DNA of 64,000 nt from Streptomyces sp. VRA16 Mangrove soil (lineage in GTDB: Bacteria; Actinomycetota; Actinomycetes; Streptomycetales; Streptomycetaceae), in contig NZ_JAFVLN010000008.1 of assembly GCF_017377775.1 (NCBI RefSeq), positions 372,001 to 436,000 on the forward strand. Direction: 5' to 3'. The position numbers and the translations under genes are program-made. Positions within the stretch are counted from its first letter, which is position 1. Every line of letters starts with the position of its first letter. Under the pieces are notes generated by a model. The model did not search any database. It saw nothing but the letters and a program-made list of their open reading frames with translations, and was not told the origin of the DNA. Of this stretch, positions 44,501 to 52,584 are shown piece by piece.

Positions 44501-45246
44501 CCACCGGACTGTGGGAACACTGGGTACTGCCCGGCATCTGGATCACGATCCAACTCACCCTCTACAGCGCCGCGCTGGCGACCGTCGTCGCGTTCGGCGT
44601 GGGCATGGCGCGTACGCACAGGCTGTGGATCGTACGGTTCGTCGCGGGCGCGTACACCGAGATCTTCCGCGGCACGTCCGCACTGATCCTGATGTTCTGG
44701 ATCTTCTTCGTGCTGCCGCAGCTGGCGGGCTGGTCGCTGGTCCCGATGTGGGCCGCCGTCCTCGCCCTCGGCCTGTCCTACGGTGCGTACGGCGCCGAGA
44801 TCGTGCGCGGTGCCCTGAACTCGGTGGCGCCCGCCCAGCGCGAGGCGGGGGTCGCGCTGAGCTTCACCCCGTGGCAGCGGATGCGGCTCATCCTGCTGCC
44901 GCAGGCGGTGCCGGAGATGATCCCGCCGTTCTCGAACCTGCTGGTGGAGCTGCTCAAGGGCACCGCCCTGGTCTCGCTGCTCGGCATCGGTGACGTGTCG
45001 TTCGCCGCCTATCTGGTGCGGCTCGCGACGACGGAGAGCGCACAGATCTACTCGATCACGCTCGTCATCTACTTCGTGATCGCGTTCGTGCTGACGCGCG
45101 GGATGCGCGCGCTGGAGCGCAAGACCAAGGCGGGCATCGGGCAGCGGCCCGCGGCCAAGGGCGGAATCATGGGCAACAAGCTCGACATGCGGCAGACGAC
45201 GGCCGTGTCCCAGGTCCCGGCGAGCACGGGAGGTGGCGGCCAGTGA
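44497..45246 (+). CDS. ehuC: EhuC-like amino-acid ABC transporter permease
   Basis: A 249-residue His/Glu/Gln-type (HisMQ) permease with about five membrane segments and the EAA loop REAGVALSFTPWQRMRLILLPQA. The motif EIFRGTSALILMFWIFFVLPQ is typical of polar amino acid permeases. ATG 44497 overlaps the ehuB stop in ATGA. The 40-residue polar tail (MGNKLDMRQTTAVSQV) is an extension not needed for the fold. Pairs with EhuD. Confidence 0.87.
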   Translation: MTTGLWEHWVLPGIWITIQLTLYSAALATVVAFGVGMARTHRLWIVRFVAGAYTEIFRGTSALILMFWIFFVLPQLAGWSLVPMWAAVLALGLSYGAYGAEIVRGALNSVAPAQREAGVALSFTPWQRMRLILLPQAVPEMIPPFSNLLVELLKGTALVSLLGIGDVSFAAYLVRLATTESAQIYSITLVIYFVIAFVLTRGMRALERKTKAGIGQRPAAKGGIMGNKLDMRQTTAVSQVPASTGGGGQ

Positions 45247-45911
45247 TCGTCACCGCCGCTTCGAACTGGGACTGGTCCGCCGTCTCCGACTTCATGCCGC
45301 ACTTCTGGGACGGCGTCGTCGAGACCCTGAAGATCCTGGTCCTCGGTTCCCTCATCTCCTTCAGCGTCGGCCTGGTGTGGGCGCTCGCCCTCCGGGCGCC
45401 GACCCGGTTCGTGCGCTGGCCGGTCGGGATCGTCACGGAGTTCATCCGCAACACCCCGCTCCTGGTGCAGCTGTTCTTCCTGTACTTCGTGCTGCCGGAC
45501 TGGGGCATCCAGTTCTCCGCGCTGACCACCGGTGTCATCGCGATCGGCCTGCACTACTCGACGTACACCGCGCAGGTCTACCGCGCCGGCATCGAGGCCG
45601 TCCCGGCAGGACAGTGGGAGGCGGCCCGCGCGCTGAGCCTGCCGTACGGCAGGACGTGGACGGCCGTGATCCTGCCGCAGGCGATCCGCCGCGTCGTGCC
45701 GGCGCTCGGCAACTACGTCATCGCGATGCTGAAGGACACCCCGCTGCTCGCGGGCATCGGCGTCCTGGAGCTGCTGCAGCGCTCGCGCCTGGAGGCGGCC
45801 CAGACGTTCCAGTACACGGAGGCCCTGACGGTCGTCGGTGTCGCCTTCATCCTCATCGCCTACCCCTCTTCTCTCCTCATCCGAGCTCTGGAGCGCCGCC
45901 TTGTCCGCTGA
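45243..45911 (+). CDS. ehuD: EhuD-like amino-acid ABC transporter permease
   Basis: A 222-residue HisMQ-type permease. EFIRNTPLLVQLFFLYFVLPDWG and the EAA loop WEAARALSLPYGRTWTAVILPQAIRRV are diagnostic. GTG 45243 overlaps the ehuC stop in GTGA. Its 3' end overlaps the ATPase gene start by 11 bases. Forms the heterodimeric channel with EhuC. Confidence 0.88.
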   Translation: MIVTAASNWDWSAVSDFMPHFWDGVVETLKILVLGSLISFSVGLVWALALRAPTRFVRWPVGIVTEFIRNTPLLVQLFFLYFVLPDWGIQFSALTTGVIAIGLHYSTYTAQVYRAGIEAVPAGQWEAARALSLPYGRTWTAVILPQAIRRVVPALGNYVIAMLKDTPLLAGIGVLELLQRSRLEAAQTFQYTEALTVVGVAFILIAYPSSLLIRALERRLVR

Positions 45912-46725
45912 CGCCACCCCGTCCAAGAACACGCAGGAGCAGGCCAACCCCAAGGTGGACGGCAGCGAGCTGATCCGCTTCGACAAGGTCGTGAAGCGGT
46001 TCGGCGGCAACACCGTCCTCGACGAGCTGGACTTCTCCGTCGCCTCCGGCAAGCACGTGACGCTGATCGGCCCGTCGGGCTCCGGCAAGACGACGATCCT
46101 GCGGCTGCTGATGACGCTGCTCAAGCCCGACCAGGGCACGATCAGCGTGAACGGCGACTACCTCACGCACGAGGAGAAGAACGGCAAGCTGGTCCCGGCC
46201 GGCGAGAAGCACATCCGCGAGGTCCGCAAGAACATCGGGATGGTCTTCCAGCAGTTCAACCTCTTCCCGAACATGAAGGTGCTGCGCAACATCATGGAGG
46301 CGCCGGTCACCGTGCTGGGCCTGCCGAAGGACGAGGCGGAGCAGCGGGCCCGGGAACTGCTCGACATGGTCGGCCTGGCCGACCGCTGCGACGCCTACCC
46401 CACCCAGCTCTCCGGCGGCCAGCAGCAGCGCGTCGCCATCGCGCGGGCGCTCGCGATGCGCCCCCAGGTGCTGCTGCTCGACGAGGTCACCTCGGCGCTC
46501 GACCCGGAACTGGTGGCGGGCGTCCTGGACGTGCTGCGCGACATCGCGCACACCACGGACATCACCATGCTCTGTGTGACCCACGAGATGAATTTCGCCA
46601 GGGACATCTCGGATCAGGTTCTGATGTTCGACTCCGGCCGGGTCATCGAGTCCGGATCCCCGGAAAAGATCTTCAGCGACCCGGAACACGAGCGCACCCG
46701 GGAATTCCTGAGCGCGGTCCTGTGA
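45901..46725 (+). CDS. ehuA: EhuA-like ABC transporter ATPase
   Basis: A 274-residue nucleotide-binding subunit: Walker A GPSGSGKTT (about residue 55), Q-loop VFQQFNLFPNMKVL, signature LSGGQQQRVAIARAL, Walker B VLLLDEVTSALDPE and the His switch CVTHEM. About 20 polar residues precede the ATPase fold. I chose TTG 45901 (overlapping the ehuD stop) because GGAG sits seven bases upstream and the upstream frame duplicates ehuD sequence. It energises EhuBCD uptake. Confidence 0.9.
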   Translation: MSADATPSKNTQEQANPKVDGSELIRFDKVVKRFGGNTVLDELDFSVASGKHVTLIGPSGSGKTTILRLLMTLLKPDQGTISVNGDYLTHEEKNGKLVPAGEKHIREVRKNIGMVFQQFNLFPNMKVLRNIMEAPVTVLGLPKDEAEQRARELLDMVGLADRCDAYPTQLSGGQQQRVAIARALAMRPQVLLLDEVTSALDPELVAGVLDVLRDIAHTTDITMLCVTHEMNFARDISDQVLMFDSGRVIESGSPEKIFSDPEHERTREFLSAVL

Positions 46726-46752
46726 CCAGCCGTTCACGGACTGGTGCATGAC

Positions 46753-46767
46753 TTTGGCATATGCCAG
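46753..46767. promoter_or_regulatory. Palindromic element, copy 2
   Basis: TTTGGCATATGCCAG, identical to 32452-32466, lies between the ehuA stop and the iclR start. It is a candidate operator for the IclR protein or for a regulator acting at both sites. Confidence 0.5.
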
Positions 46768-46806
46768 GGTGGCGCGTTCCTGCTGAGAGGCATGGAATGC
46801 GCCACC
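46768..46806. terminator. Hairpin directly after the palindrome, upstream of iclR
   Basis: GGTGGCGCGTTCC (46768-46780) pairs with GGAATGCGCCACC (46794-46806), one mismatch in 13 and a 13-base loop. It may end the ehu transcript or form an operator with the adjacent palindrome. Confidence 0.5.
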
Positions 46807-46897
46807 AATCTCCCCAACAGCCGCCCCTATTGGGTGCGTTGGCGGCTATCGTGGACGGAGCCCAGCTGTCCGGAACCGTTCCATGCAGGGGGATGCC

Positions 46898-47665
46898 GTG
46901 GCGCTGAAGCCCGAGAAGGACGCTTCGCACCAGCCGCACCAGTCGGTGCAGCACGCGCTGCGCGTGCTCGAAGCCGTCGCCCGTCGCGGCGTCGGCATCA
47001 CCGACACCGAGCTGGCCCGCGTCACCGGTCTGCCCGTCGACGGGCTGACCGCACTGCTGCGCATGCTCCGCCGCGAGGGGTACGTCCAGCAGACCGCCGA
47101 CGGGGCGTACGTGACCGGTGCGACCCTGGCCCGGCTCGGCGCGGCCGACGGCCACGAGGCCGCCCTCACCGAGACGCTCCAGCTCACCCTCGACGAGCTG
47201 CGCGACACCGTGGGCGCGGCCGTCTACATCAGCCGGTACATCGACGGCGAGGTCCGCATCACGCAGTACGCGGCGGGCCCCGAGGCCCCTCCGGTGAACG
47301 AGTGGGTGGACTTCCGGGTCTCCGCACACGCCAGCGCGGTCGGCAAGTCACTCCTCGGCCAGCTCGACGTCAACGGCCGGCGCGATCACCTCTCCCGGCA
47401 CAAGATGGCCCGCCTCACCTCGCGCACCATCACCAACGAGAAGGTGCTGCTCTCCAAGCTCGCCGCCCAGCCACCGACCGTCCCCGTCCTGGACATTCAG
47501 GAGTACGCGGTGGGCACGGTCTGCGCCGCGGTGCCGATCACGGCCGGCGCCTCCGTCGGCTGCCTGGCCCTCTCGCTCCCGGTGGAACACGCGCACCGCC
47601 TCCACCGCGCGGCCGACCGGCTCAACAAGAGCGCGGCGCCGGTACTGCTGTCCCTGGCCATCTGA
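46898..47665 (+). CDS. IclR-family transcriptional regulator
   Basis: A 255-residue regulator. The winged helix-turn-helix (about 15-80) reads SVQHALRVLEAVARRGVGITDTELARVTGLPVDGL; the IclR effector domain (about 85-250) has VYISRYIDGEVRI, VSAHASAVGKSLL and YAVGTVCAAVPIT. GTG 46898 follows a GGGGGA at ideal spacing; ATG 46883 upstream lacks one. It lies at the end of the ehu set and probably controls uptake and the neighbouring catabolic enzymes; the ligand is unknown. Confidence 0.88.
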   Translation: MALKPEKDASHQPHQSVQHALRVLEAVARRGVGITDTELARVTGLPVDGLTALLRMLRREGYVQQTADGAYVTGATLARLGAADGHEAALTETLQLTLDELRDTVGAAVYISRYIDGEVRITQYAAGPEAPPVNEWVDFRVSAHASAVGKSLLGQLDVNGRRDHLSRHKMARLTSRTITNEKVLLSKLAAQPPTVPVLDIQEYAVGTVCAAVPITAGASVGCLALSLPVEHAHRLHRAADRLNKSAAPVLLSLAI

Positions 47666-47680
47666 GTCCCCTACGTACGG

Positions 47681-47715
47681 GAAGGGGCCCGCTGCCGCAA
47701 GCAGCGGGCCCCTTC
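47681..47715. terminator. Bidirectional terminator between iclR and the SARP gene
   Basis: Perfect 15-bp stem GAAGGGGCCCGCTGC (47681-47695) with complement at 47701-47715 and a five-base loop between convergent genes. Confidence 0.92.
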
Positions 47716-47741
47716 ACGTCACAGTCATCGCCGTGGCCGGT

Positions 47742-48671
47742 TCACTCGCACAACTGCCGTGACATCACGTCGGGTTCCCACTCCAGCTCCCGGACCGTCG
47801 CCGGCTCCGGCTCGGGGCGCCGCGCCCCGCCCTGCGCGGGCACCGCGCGCACCACCATCAGCTTGGGGTCCTGGTCGAGGATCTGATGGTGCAGCCGCCG
47901 CAGCGCCCGGCCCGGGTCGGTGCCCAGCTCGGTCACCACGCGCCGCCGGTACTCGTCGTACACGGCGAGCGCCTCCGCGCCGCGGTCCGCGCGGAACAGG
48001 GCGAGCATCAGCAGCCAGCTGAAGCGCTCGCTCAACGGGTGCTTGTGCAGCATGAAGTAGAGATACGGAATCGCGTTGCGATGCCGGCCCAGGTCGAGCT
48101 CCAGCTCCGCGCGCAACTCCATGTCGGCCAGGAACCGTTCGTCGCGGTAGACCCGCTCACGCTCCAGGATCGGCGCGTCGAGGCCCTCGGCCAGCGGCCC
48201 CGTCACCAGGATGCGCGCCGAATCCAGGTGCTGCGCGGCCTTGTGCAGACTGCCGGTCAGCGCCAGGGTGGTACCGGTGGCCGCCAGTTGCTCGTAGACG
48301 TAGAGATCGATCCGCTCCTTGTCGATGTCGAGCCGGTACCCACCGCCCTCCCACAGCAGTCGCGGCGCCTGCCCGCAAGCGCCTGGACCGGCCGCGGCGA
48401 GCGCGCCGCGCAGCCCCGAGACGTACTTCTGCACCAGGTTCTTCGCGTAGGCCGGTGCCTCGTGCCCCCACAGGGCCCCGATCAGCTGATCGGGCCCGGT
48501 CGGCATGTCGAGCCGGAGCAGGAGGGTGGCGAGCAGTGCTTGCTGTTTCGGTGGCCCGAGAGCCACCGCGGCCCCGTCCACCACTAATTGAAGCGGACCG
48601 AAGAGAACGAAACGTGAGCCCTCCTGGTCAGCAGCGTCGCGCCCGAAGTGTCGCAGGAGAACGCTAGACAT
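47742..48671 (-). CDS. SARP-family pathway activator with TTA codon
   Basis: A 309-residue Streptomyces antibiotic regulatory protein. The OmpR-like winged helix spans about 20-110 (FVLFGPLQLVVDGAAVALGPPKQQALLATLLL, DQLIGALWGHEAPAYAKNLVQKYVSGLRGAL); the bacterial transcriptional activation domain spans about 120-270 (RERVYRDERFLADMELRAELELDLGRHRNAIPYL). Such small SARPs act inside one biosynthetic cluster, binding direct repeats near -35. Codon 29 (minus strand 48587-48585) is TTA, so translation needs bldA tRNA. ATG 48671 follows GGGGGAAA. Divergent from the AfsA operon, its probable target. Confidence 0.9.
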   Translation of the reverse strand: MSSVLLRHFGRDAADQEGSRFVLFGPLQLVVDGAAVALGPPKQQALLATLLLRLDMPTGPDQLIGALWGHEAPAYAKNLVQKYVSGLRGALAAAGPGACGQAPRLLWEGGGYRLDIDKERIDLYVYEQLAATGTTLALTGSLHKAAQHLDSARILVTGPLAEGLDAPILERERVYRDERFLADMELRAELELDLGRHRNAIPYLYFMLHKHPLSERFSWLLMLALFRADRGAEALAVYDEYRRRVVTELGTDPGRALRRLHHQILDQDPKLMVVRAVPAQGGARRPEPEPATVRELEWEPDVMSRQLCE

Positions 48672-48996
48672 TTTCCCCCAAATGCCGTGCTCAGCAGGCC
48701 GAAGGGGGACGTGCGCCGTTGCACGGGCCGCTCCGGCCGCTCGAACGGATCGACAGTAGCGGTTACCGCCCGGTTGGAACAGGCAATGGTCTCGCCAAGT
48801 CACGTCAAAGGGGTTGACAGCAGGCCGACCTGCCTGAGTCGTTTCAGTGACCCGCCGCTGCGCCGAACCGCCCCCGCGCGCGCAGTCTCACGGCCTTCCT
48901 CGATCCTTCCGCGGGCGTTCCGCGCTTGTGCCGCGGTCCGTTCCAGCGCGTGCGTGCAGGGTGCAGGTGCATCAACCGACCGAGTTGAGAGGCACC
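48672..48996. promoter_or_regulatory. 325-base divergent control region of SARP gene and AfsA operon
   Basis: A possible -35 TTGACA lies at 48815-48820. The adjoining GCAGGCCGACCTGC (48821-48834) is an inverted repeat that would sit between -35 and -10, an ideal repressor position. Further upstream, CGGTT occurs at 48760-48764 and 48771-48775, an 11-base period like the direct repeats bound by SARPs. No match to a gamma-butyrolactone receptor element was recognised. Confidence 0.45.
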
Positions 48997-49986
48997 ATGA
49001 CCGTCCCCGCCGCACAGCACGAGCCCACGGCCACCACGTCCCTCCGCTACGACTCCACCGTCCCGCGCGCCCTCGTGCACCGGGCCGCCGTCGCCGAGGT
49101 GTTCCTCACCGACTCCCGCCGGAGCCCCGGCCGGCCGGACACCTTCGAGGTCGCCGCCCAGCTGCCCCGCGCCCACATCATGGGCGAGAGCGCGCTCGCC
49201 CATGACTTCCTGCTGCTCGTCGAGATACTCAGACAGTCGGGCGTGTTCATAGCCCACGAGTACGAGAACGTGCCGCTGGACGACGCGTTCATCTTCCGCG
49301 GGCTGCGCACCTGGCTCAGCGATCTCGACGCGATCCGCGCCCAGGACCGCCCCGCCGAGGCCGTCGTCACCCTGACCTGCGCGCCGCAGCGCAAGCGCAA
49401 CGGCCGGGTGCAGGCCCTCGACTTCGACGGCCATGTCTCCATCGACGGCCGCCGGGCGATCCGGCTCGACGGCGGCCTCGCCTTCTTCTCCCGGTCCGTG
49501 TACAAGGCGCTGCGCGCCCGGCACCGGGCCGCCCTCGACGCCGAGACCGGCCCCCTGCCCACCTACGCCCGGGCCCAGCCCGGCGAGGTCGGCCGGGTGA
49601 ACCCGTACAACGTCGTCATCACCAAGCCGCTGCCTGCGGGGGGCAGCGCGCTGTCCGCAACCGTCATCGCCGACCAGTCCCATCCGCACCTCTTCGACCA
49701 CCGGCTCGACCACATCCCCGGCAACCTGCTGCTCGAAGCGGCCCGGCAGCTCGCCTGCGCCTCGGTCGCCACCCTGCACAGCATCGCGGCCGACACCCTC
49801 CAAGTCGTCTCGCTGGACGCCGACTTCAGGGAGTTCGCCGAGCTCGACCTGGTCAGCAGGGCGGTCGCCACGGTGGAGCAGTTCCGGGTCGACGAGACGC
49901 TGGGCACGCTCGTGGTGCCCGTCGTCGTCGACGTGGCGCAGCGCGGGCACACGGTCGCCTCGTTCCGGCTCGAGGTGGCCCAGTGA
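48997..49986 (+). CDS. AfsA-family (A-factor/gamma-butyrolactone biosynthesis) protein
   Basis: A 329-residue protein with two AfsA hot-dog domains. Domain 1 (about 20-150) has VHRAAVAEVFLTDSRR and FEVAAQLPRAHIMGE; domain 2 (about 200-325) has NPYNVVITKPLP, DQSHPHLFDHRLDHIPGNLLLEAARQLA. These motifs match AfsA/ScbA/BarX enzymes, which condense dihydroxyacetone phosphate with a beta-ketoacyl-ACP to start butyrolactone or butenolide hormones. ATG 48997 follows GAGAGGC. It heads a coupled operon with a HAD phosphatase (a natural step to dephosphorylate the butenolide) and a reductase, supporting a hormone-like product. Confidence 0.9.
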   Translation: MTVPAAQHEPTATTSLRYDSTVPRALVHRAAVAEVFLTDSRRSPGRPDTFEVAAQLPRAHIMGESALAHDFLLLVEILRQSGVFIAHEYENVPLDDAFIFRGLRTWLSDLDAIRAQDRPAEAVVTLTCAPQRKRNGRVQALDFDGHVSIDGRRAIRLDGGLAFFSRSVYKALRARHRAALDAETGPLPTYARAQPGEVGRVNPYNVVITKPLPAGGSALSATVIADQSHPHLFDHRLDHIPGNLLLEAARQLACASVATLHSIAADTLQVVSLDADFREFAELDLVSRAVATVEQFRVDETLGTLVVPVVVDVAQRGHTVASFRLEVAQ

Positions 49987-50654
49987 ACGAGCCGGTCAGG
50001 GGAATCGTCTGCGACTACGGCGGCGTCCTCACCAATCCGCTCCAGGAGACCTTCGCGGCCTTCGCCGACACCGTGGGCGTGCCCCTCCCACAGCTGCAGC
50101 GGGCCTTCGCCGCGGCCACCGCCGCCGACGGCCGCTCCCCCATGGCCGATCTGGAGACCGGCCGGTGCACCGAGGAGGAGATGGTGCTGCGGGTGCTGCG
50201 CGAACTGCCCGGCGCACCCGGTCTCGAACTGCTCGGCGGCCGTCCCTTCGGGGAGCTGTGGTTCCGGGCCCGCCTCGTCAACGAGGAGCTCGTCGGCCAT
50301 CTGCGGCGCTGGCACGCGGCCGGCTGCACGCTGGCCCTGCTCACCAACAACGTCCGTGAGTGGCGCCCGCGCTGGCGTGCGGGGCTGCCGGTCGACGAGC
50401 TGTTCCACACCGTCGTCGACTCGTCGGAGGAGGGCGTGCGCAAGCCCGACGCGGAGATCTACCGGCGGCTCGCGGACCGGCTGCCCGTGCCGCTCACCCA
50501 GTGCCTCTTCGTCGACGACCTGGCGGACAACCGCACCGCGGCCGAGGCGCACGGCATGACCGCCGTCCCCTTCACCTCCACCGCGGACGCCGTCCGCCGC
50601 ATCGACGCCCTGCTGCGTGAACGCGGGGTCCACCAGCCCAGGAGCGCAGCCTGA
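49983..50654 (+). CDS. HAD-family phosphatase
   Basis: A 223-residue HAD hydrolase (subfamily IA). Motif I is IVCDYGGVLTNP, with the nucleophile Asp but Gly in place of the second Asp, common in this branch. Motif II is LALLTNNVREW, and motif IV is CLFVDDLADNRTAAEAHGM, with Lys in VRKPDAEIY. GTG 49983 overlaps the AfsA stop in GTGA. In butyrolactone pathways a phosphatase removes phosphate after the AfsA step; this protein is a good candidate, by inference from position. Confidence 0.87.
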   Translation: MNEPVRGIVCDYGGVLTNPLQETFAAFADTVGVPLPQLQRAFAAATAADGRSPMADLETGRCTEEEMVLRVLRELPGAPGLELLGGRPFGELWFRARLVNEELVGHLRRWHAAGCTLALLTNNVREWRPRWRAGLPVDELFHTVVDSSEEGVRKPDAEIYRRLADRLPVPLTQCLFVDDLADNRTAAEAHGMTAVPFTSTADAVRRIDALLRERGVHQPRSAA

Positions 50655-52405
50655 TGTCCGAGCCGAACGCCTCCGACTCCGTCCTCGTCGTCGGCGCGGG
50701 ACCCACCGGCCTCGCCACCGCCTGCACCCTGTACCAGCACGGTGTGCCCTGCCGGATCGTGGACCGCAGGCGCGGCCCGGCCTCCGAGCCCAAGGCGCTG
50801 ATCCTGTGGAGCGGGGCGCTCGAAGTGCTGCGCCGCATCGGCGTGGACCAGGAGCTCGTCAACCGCGGACTGCCGCTGGCCGGGGCGAGCTACTGGTCGC
50901 GCGGGCGGGCCGTGGGCCAGGTGCGCTTCGGCGCGCTCGCGGGCACCGCCTTCCCGCACCCGCTGTGCGTGCCCCAGTCGGTGACCGAAGTCGTGCTGTA
51001 CGAACGGCTGTTGCAGCTGGGCGGGCAGGTCGAGTGGAACACCGAGGCCATCGACATCAAGGTGGCGTCGGCCGACGGCCCCGCCGCCGACTCGGTGATG
51101 GAGGTGACGCTCGCCGCCGACAAGGCGTACGCGCCGACGGACGCCAGGCCGCGCTGGCTGATCGGCGCCGACGGCGCCCACAGCCGGGTCCGCGAGGCCG
51201 CGGGCATCGCCTTCGAGGGCGGCAGCTACGCCCGGGACTTCCTGCTCGGCGACGGTGTCTACGAGGGCGACCTGCCCGCAGAGGAGGTCCAGTACCACCT
51301 CACGCCGCGGGGCGTCCTCGTGGTCGTACCGCTGCCCGGCGGCGGTCACCGCGTCTTCTTCGACCGGGCGCCGGGGCCGTCCACCGCGGCCCCGACCGAG
51401 GCCGAGCTGCAGCAGCTCATGGGTGAGCGGGGGCCGGCCGGCTGGCGGCTCGACCACACCTGGTGGCGCTCCACCTTCCGGGTGCACACCAAGGTCGCCT
51501 CGACGTTCCGCCGCGGCAGCGTCTTCCTCGCGGGGGACGCGGCGCACTGCCACAGCCCGGCCGGCGGCCAGGGCCTGAACACCGGGGTGCAGGACGGCTA
51601 CGACCTGGCCTGGAAGCTGGCCGCCGTCACCCACGGCGCCGACCCCCGGCTGCTGAACAGCTACGAGGCCGAGCGGCGGCCCGCGGCGCTGCGCGCACTG
51701 CGCAACTCCGACCGGCAGACCAAGCTGTGGATGCTGCGCGCCGGGCCCCGCAGGTTCGCCCGCGACCTGCTGCTGACGGCGGCCACCCGGTCCGGCGCCC
51801 TGGACCGCCGGCTGGTGCCCGAACTCGCCCAGATCGACCCGGACCTGGCGGGCAGCCCCGCGGTGCCCGGGTCGCTGGACGCCGCTCCCGGGTCCGCGTC
51901 CGGCGGCCGCTTGGCCGCCGAGCGGGGGCCGCGGGCCGGGCGACGGCTCCCTGACACCCCGTGGCAGCCGCTGTCCGGCACCGACAGTTCCTCGGCCCAC
52001 GCCCAGCTGGCCACCGGCCGGCACACCCTGCTGGTGCTCACCTCGGGCCGCCCCGGCACCGGCGCCGAACTGGCCCGCACGGCCGCCCTGTCGGTGCGGC
52101 GGTCGCCGCTGCACGGGCAGACCGACGTGGTGCTGCTCGCGGGGCGCGCCGACGACGGGCCCGAGTCCGTCACCGACCCGTCGTACGCGGTCGCGGTCGA
52201 CCGGGAGCAGCGGCTCAGCCGCTGGGCGGCGAACGGCCCGCTCCTCGTCCTCGTACGCCCGGACGGGGTGGTGGCCGCCTGGTCGGCGGGCGCCGGTGCG
52301 GACGTCCTGGTGCAGCGGGCGCTGTCCGGGGCGGCCTGCCGGACCGCCGCGCGGCCCGCGGCGGCCGACCGGCCCGGCGCCGGCGAGGGGCGGCGCGCGG
52401 CATGA
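50654..52405 (+). CDS. Class A FAD-dependent monooxygenase (aromatic hydroxylase type)
   Basis: A 583-residue flavoprotein of the PHBH fold. FAD-binding GAGPTGLATACTLYQHG at the N-terminus, the ribose/NAD(P)H motif IGADGAHSRVREAAG (about 175), and GDAAHCHSPAGGQGLNTGVQDGYDLAWKL (about 295-325) are all present. The C-terminal 180 residues form the thioredoxin-like domain found in polyketide hydroxylases such as the OxyS/RdmE group. Start overlaps the HAD stop in TGATG. It may hydroxylate, epoxidise or perform Baeyer-Villiger-type oxidation of the cluster product. The presence of such an enzyme inside an AfsA operon is unusual. Confidence 0.9.
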   Translation: MSEPNASDSVLVVGAGPTGLATACTLYQHGVPCRIVDRRRGPASEPKALILWSGALEVLRRIGVDQELVNRGLPLAGASYWSRGRAVGQVRFGALAGTAFPHPLCVPQSVTEVVLYERLLQLGGQVEWNTEAIDIKVASADGPAADSVMEVTLAADKAYAPTDARPRWLIGADGAHSRVREAAGIAFEGGSYARDFLLGDGVYEGDLPAEEVQYHLTPRGVLVVVPLPGGGHRVFFDRAPGPSTAAPTEAELQQLMGERGPAGWRLDHTWWRSTFRVHTKVASTFRRGSVFLAGDAAHCHSPAGGQGLNTGVQDGYDLAWKLAAVTHGADPRLLNSYEAERRPAALRALRNSDRQTKLWMLRAGPRRFARDLLLTAATRSGALDRRLVPELAQIDPDLAGSPAVPGSLDAAPGSASGGRLAAERGPRAGRRLPDTPWQPLSGTDSSSAHAQLATGRHTLLVLTSGRPGTGAELARTAALSVRRSPLHGQTDVVLLAGRADDGPESVTDPSYAVAVDREQRLSRWAANGPLLVLVRPDGVVAAWSAGAGADVLVQRALSGAACRTAARPAAADRPGAGEGRRAA

Positions 52406-52584
52406 CCGAACCCGCCCCCGCACCCACCCCGCTGGCCGCCGCGGTCCTGGTCGGCGCCTGGTCGGGACCCGCCGGACTCGGCGCCCTGACACGGCCGCTG
52501 TTCGCGGAGGAAGAACCGCGTCCCCGCGTCGCCCGCAGCCACGCCCCCGATCCCGCCCCTGACGACAGAAGGCACGCCGCATGA
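52402..52584 (+). CDS. 60-residue protein of unknown function, translationally coupled on both sides
   Basis: A short frame starting in ATGA with the monooxygenase stop and ending in ATGA with the reductase start, so it is inserted exactly in the chain of coupled genes. The product is Pro/Ala-rich: MTEPAPAPTPLAAAVLVGAW, then SGPAGLGALTRPLFAEEE and a polar tail rich in Arg, Asp and Pro ending DDRRHAA. There is one weak hydrophobic patch (LAAAVLVGAW) and no Cys, lipobox or obvious RiPP leader. No family is recognised. Without it the coupling between its neighbours would be broken by 175 bases, which argues that it is translated. Confidence 0.6.
   Translation: MTEPAPAPTPLAAAVLVGAWSGPAGLGALTRPLFAEEEPRPRVARSHAPDPAPDDRRHAA

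Noticed and set aside
44182..44619. Minus-strand open frame across the ehuB/ehuC junction
   Set aside because: It crosses two well-supported coupled genes, has no ribosome binding site and no recognisable domain.
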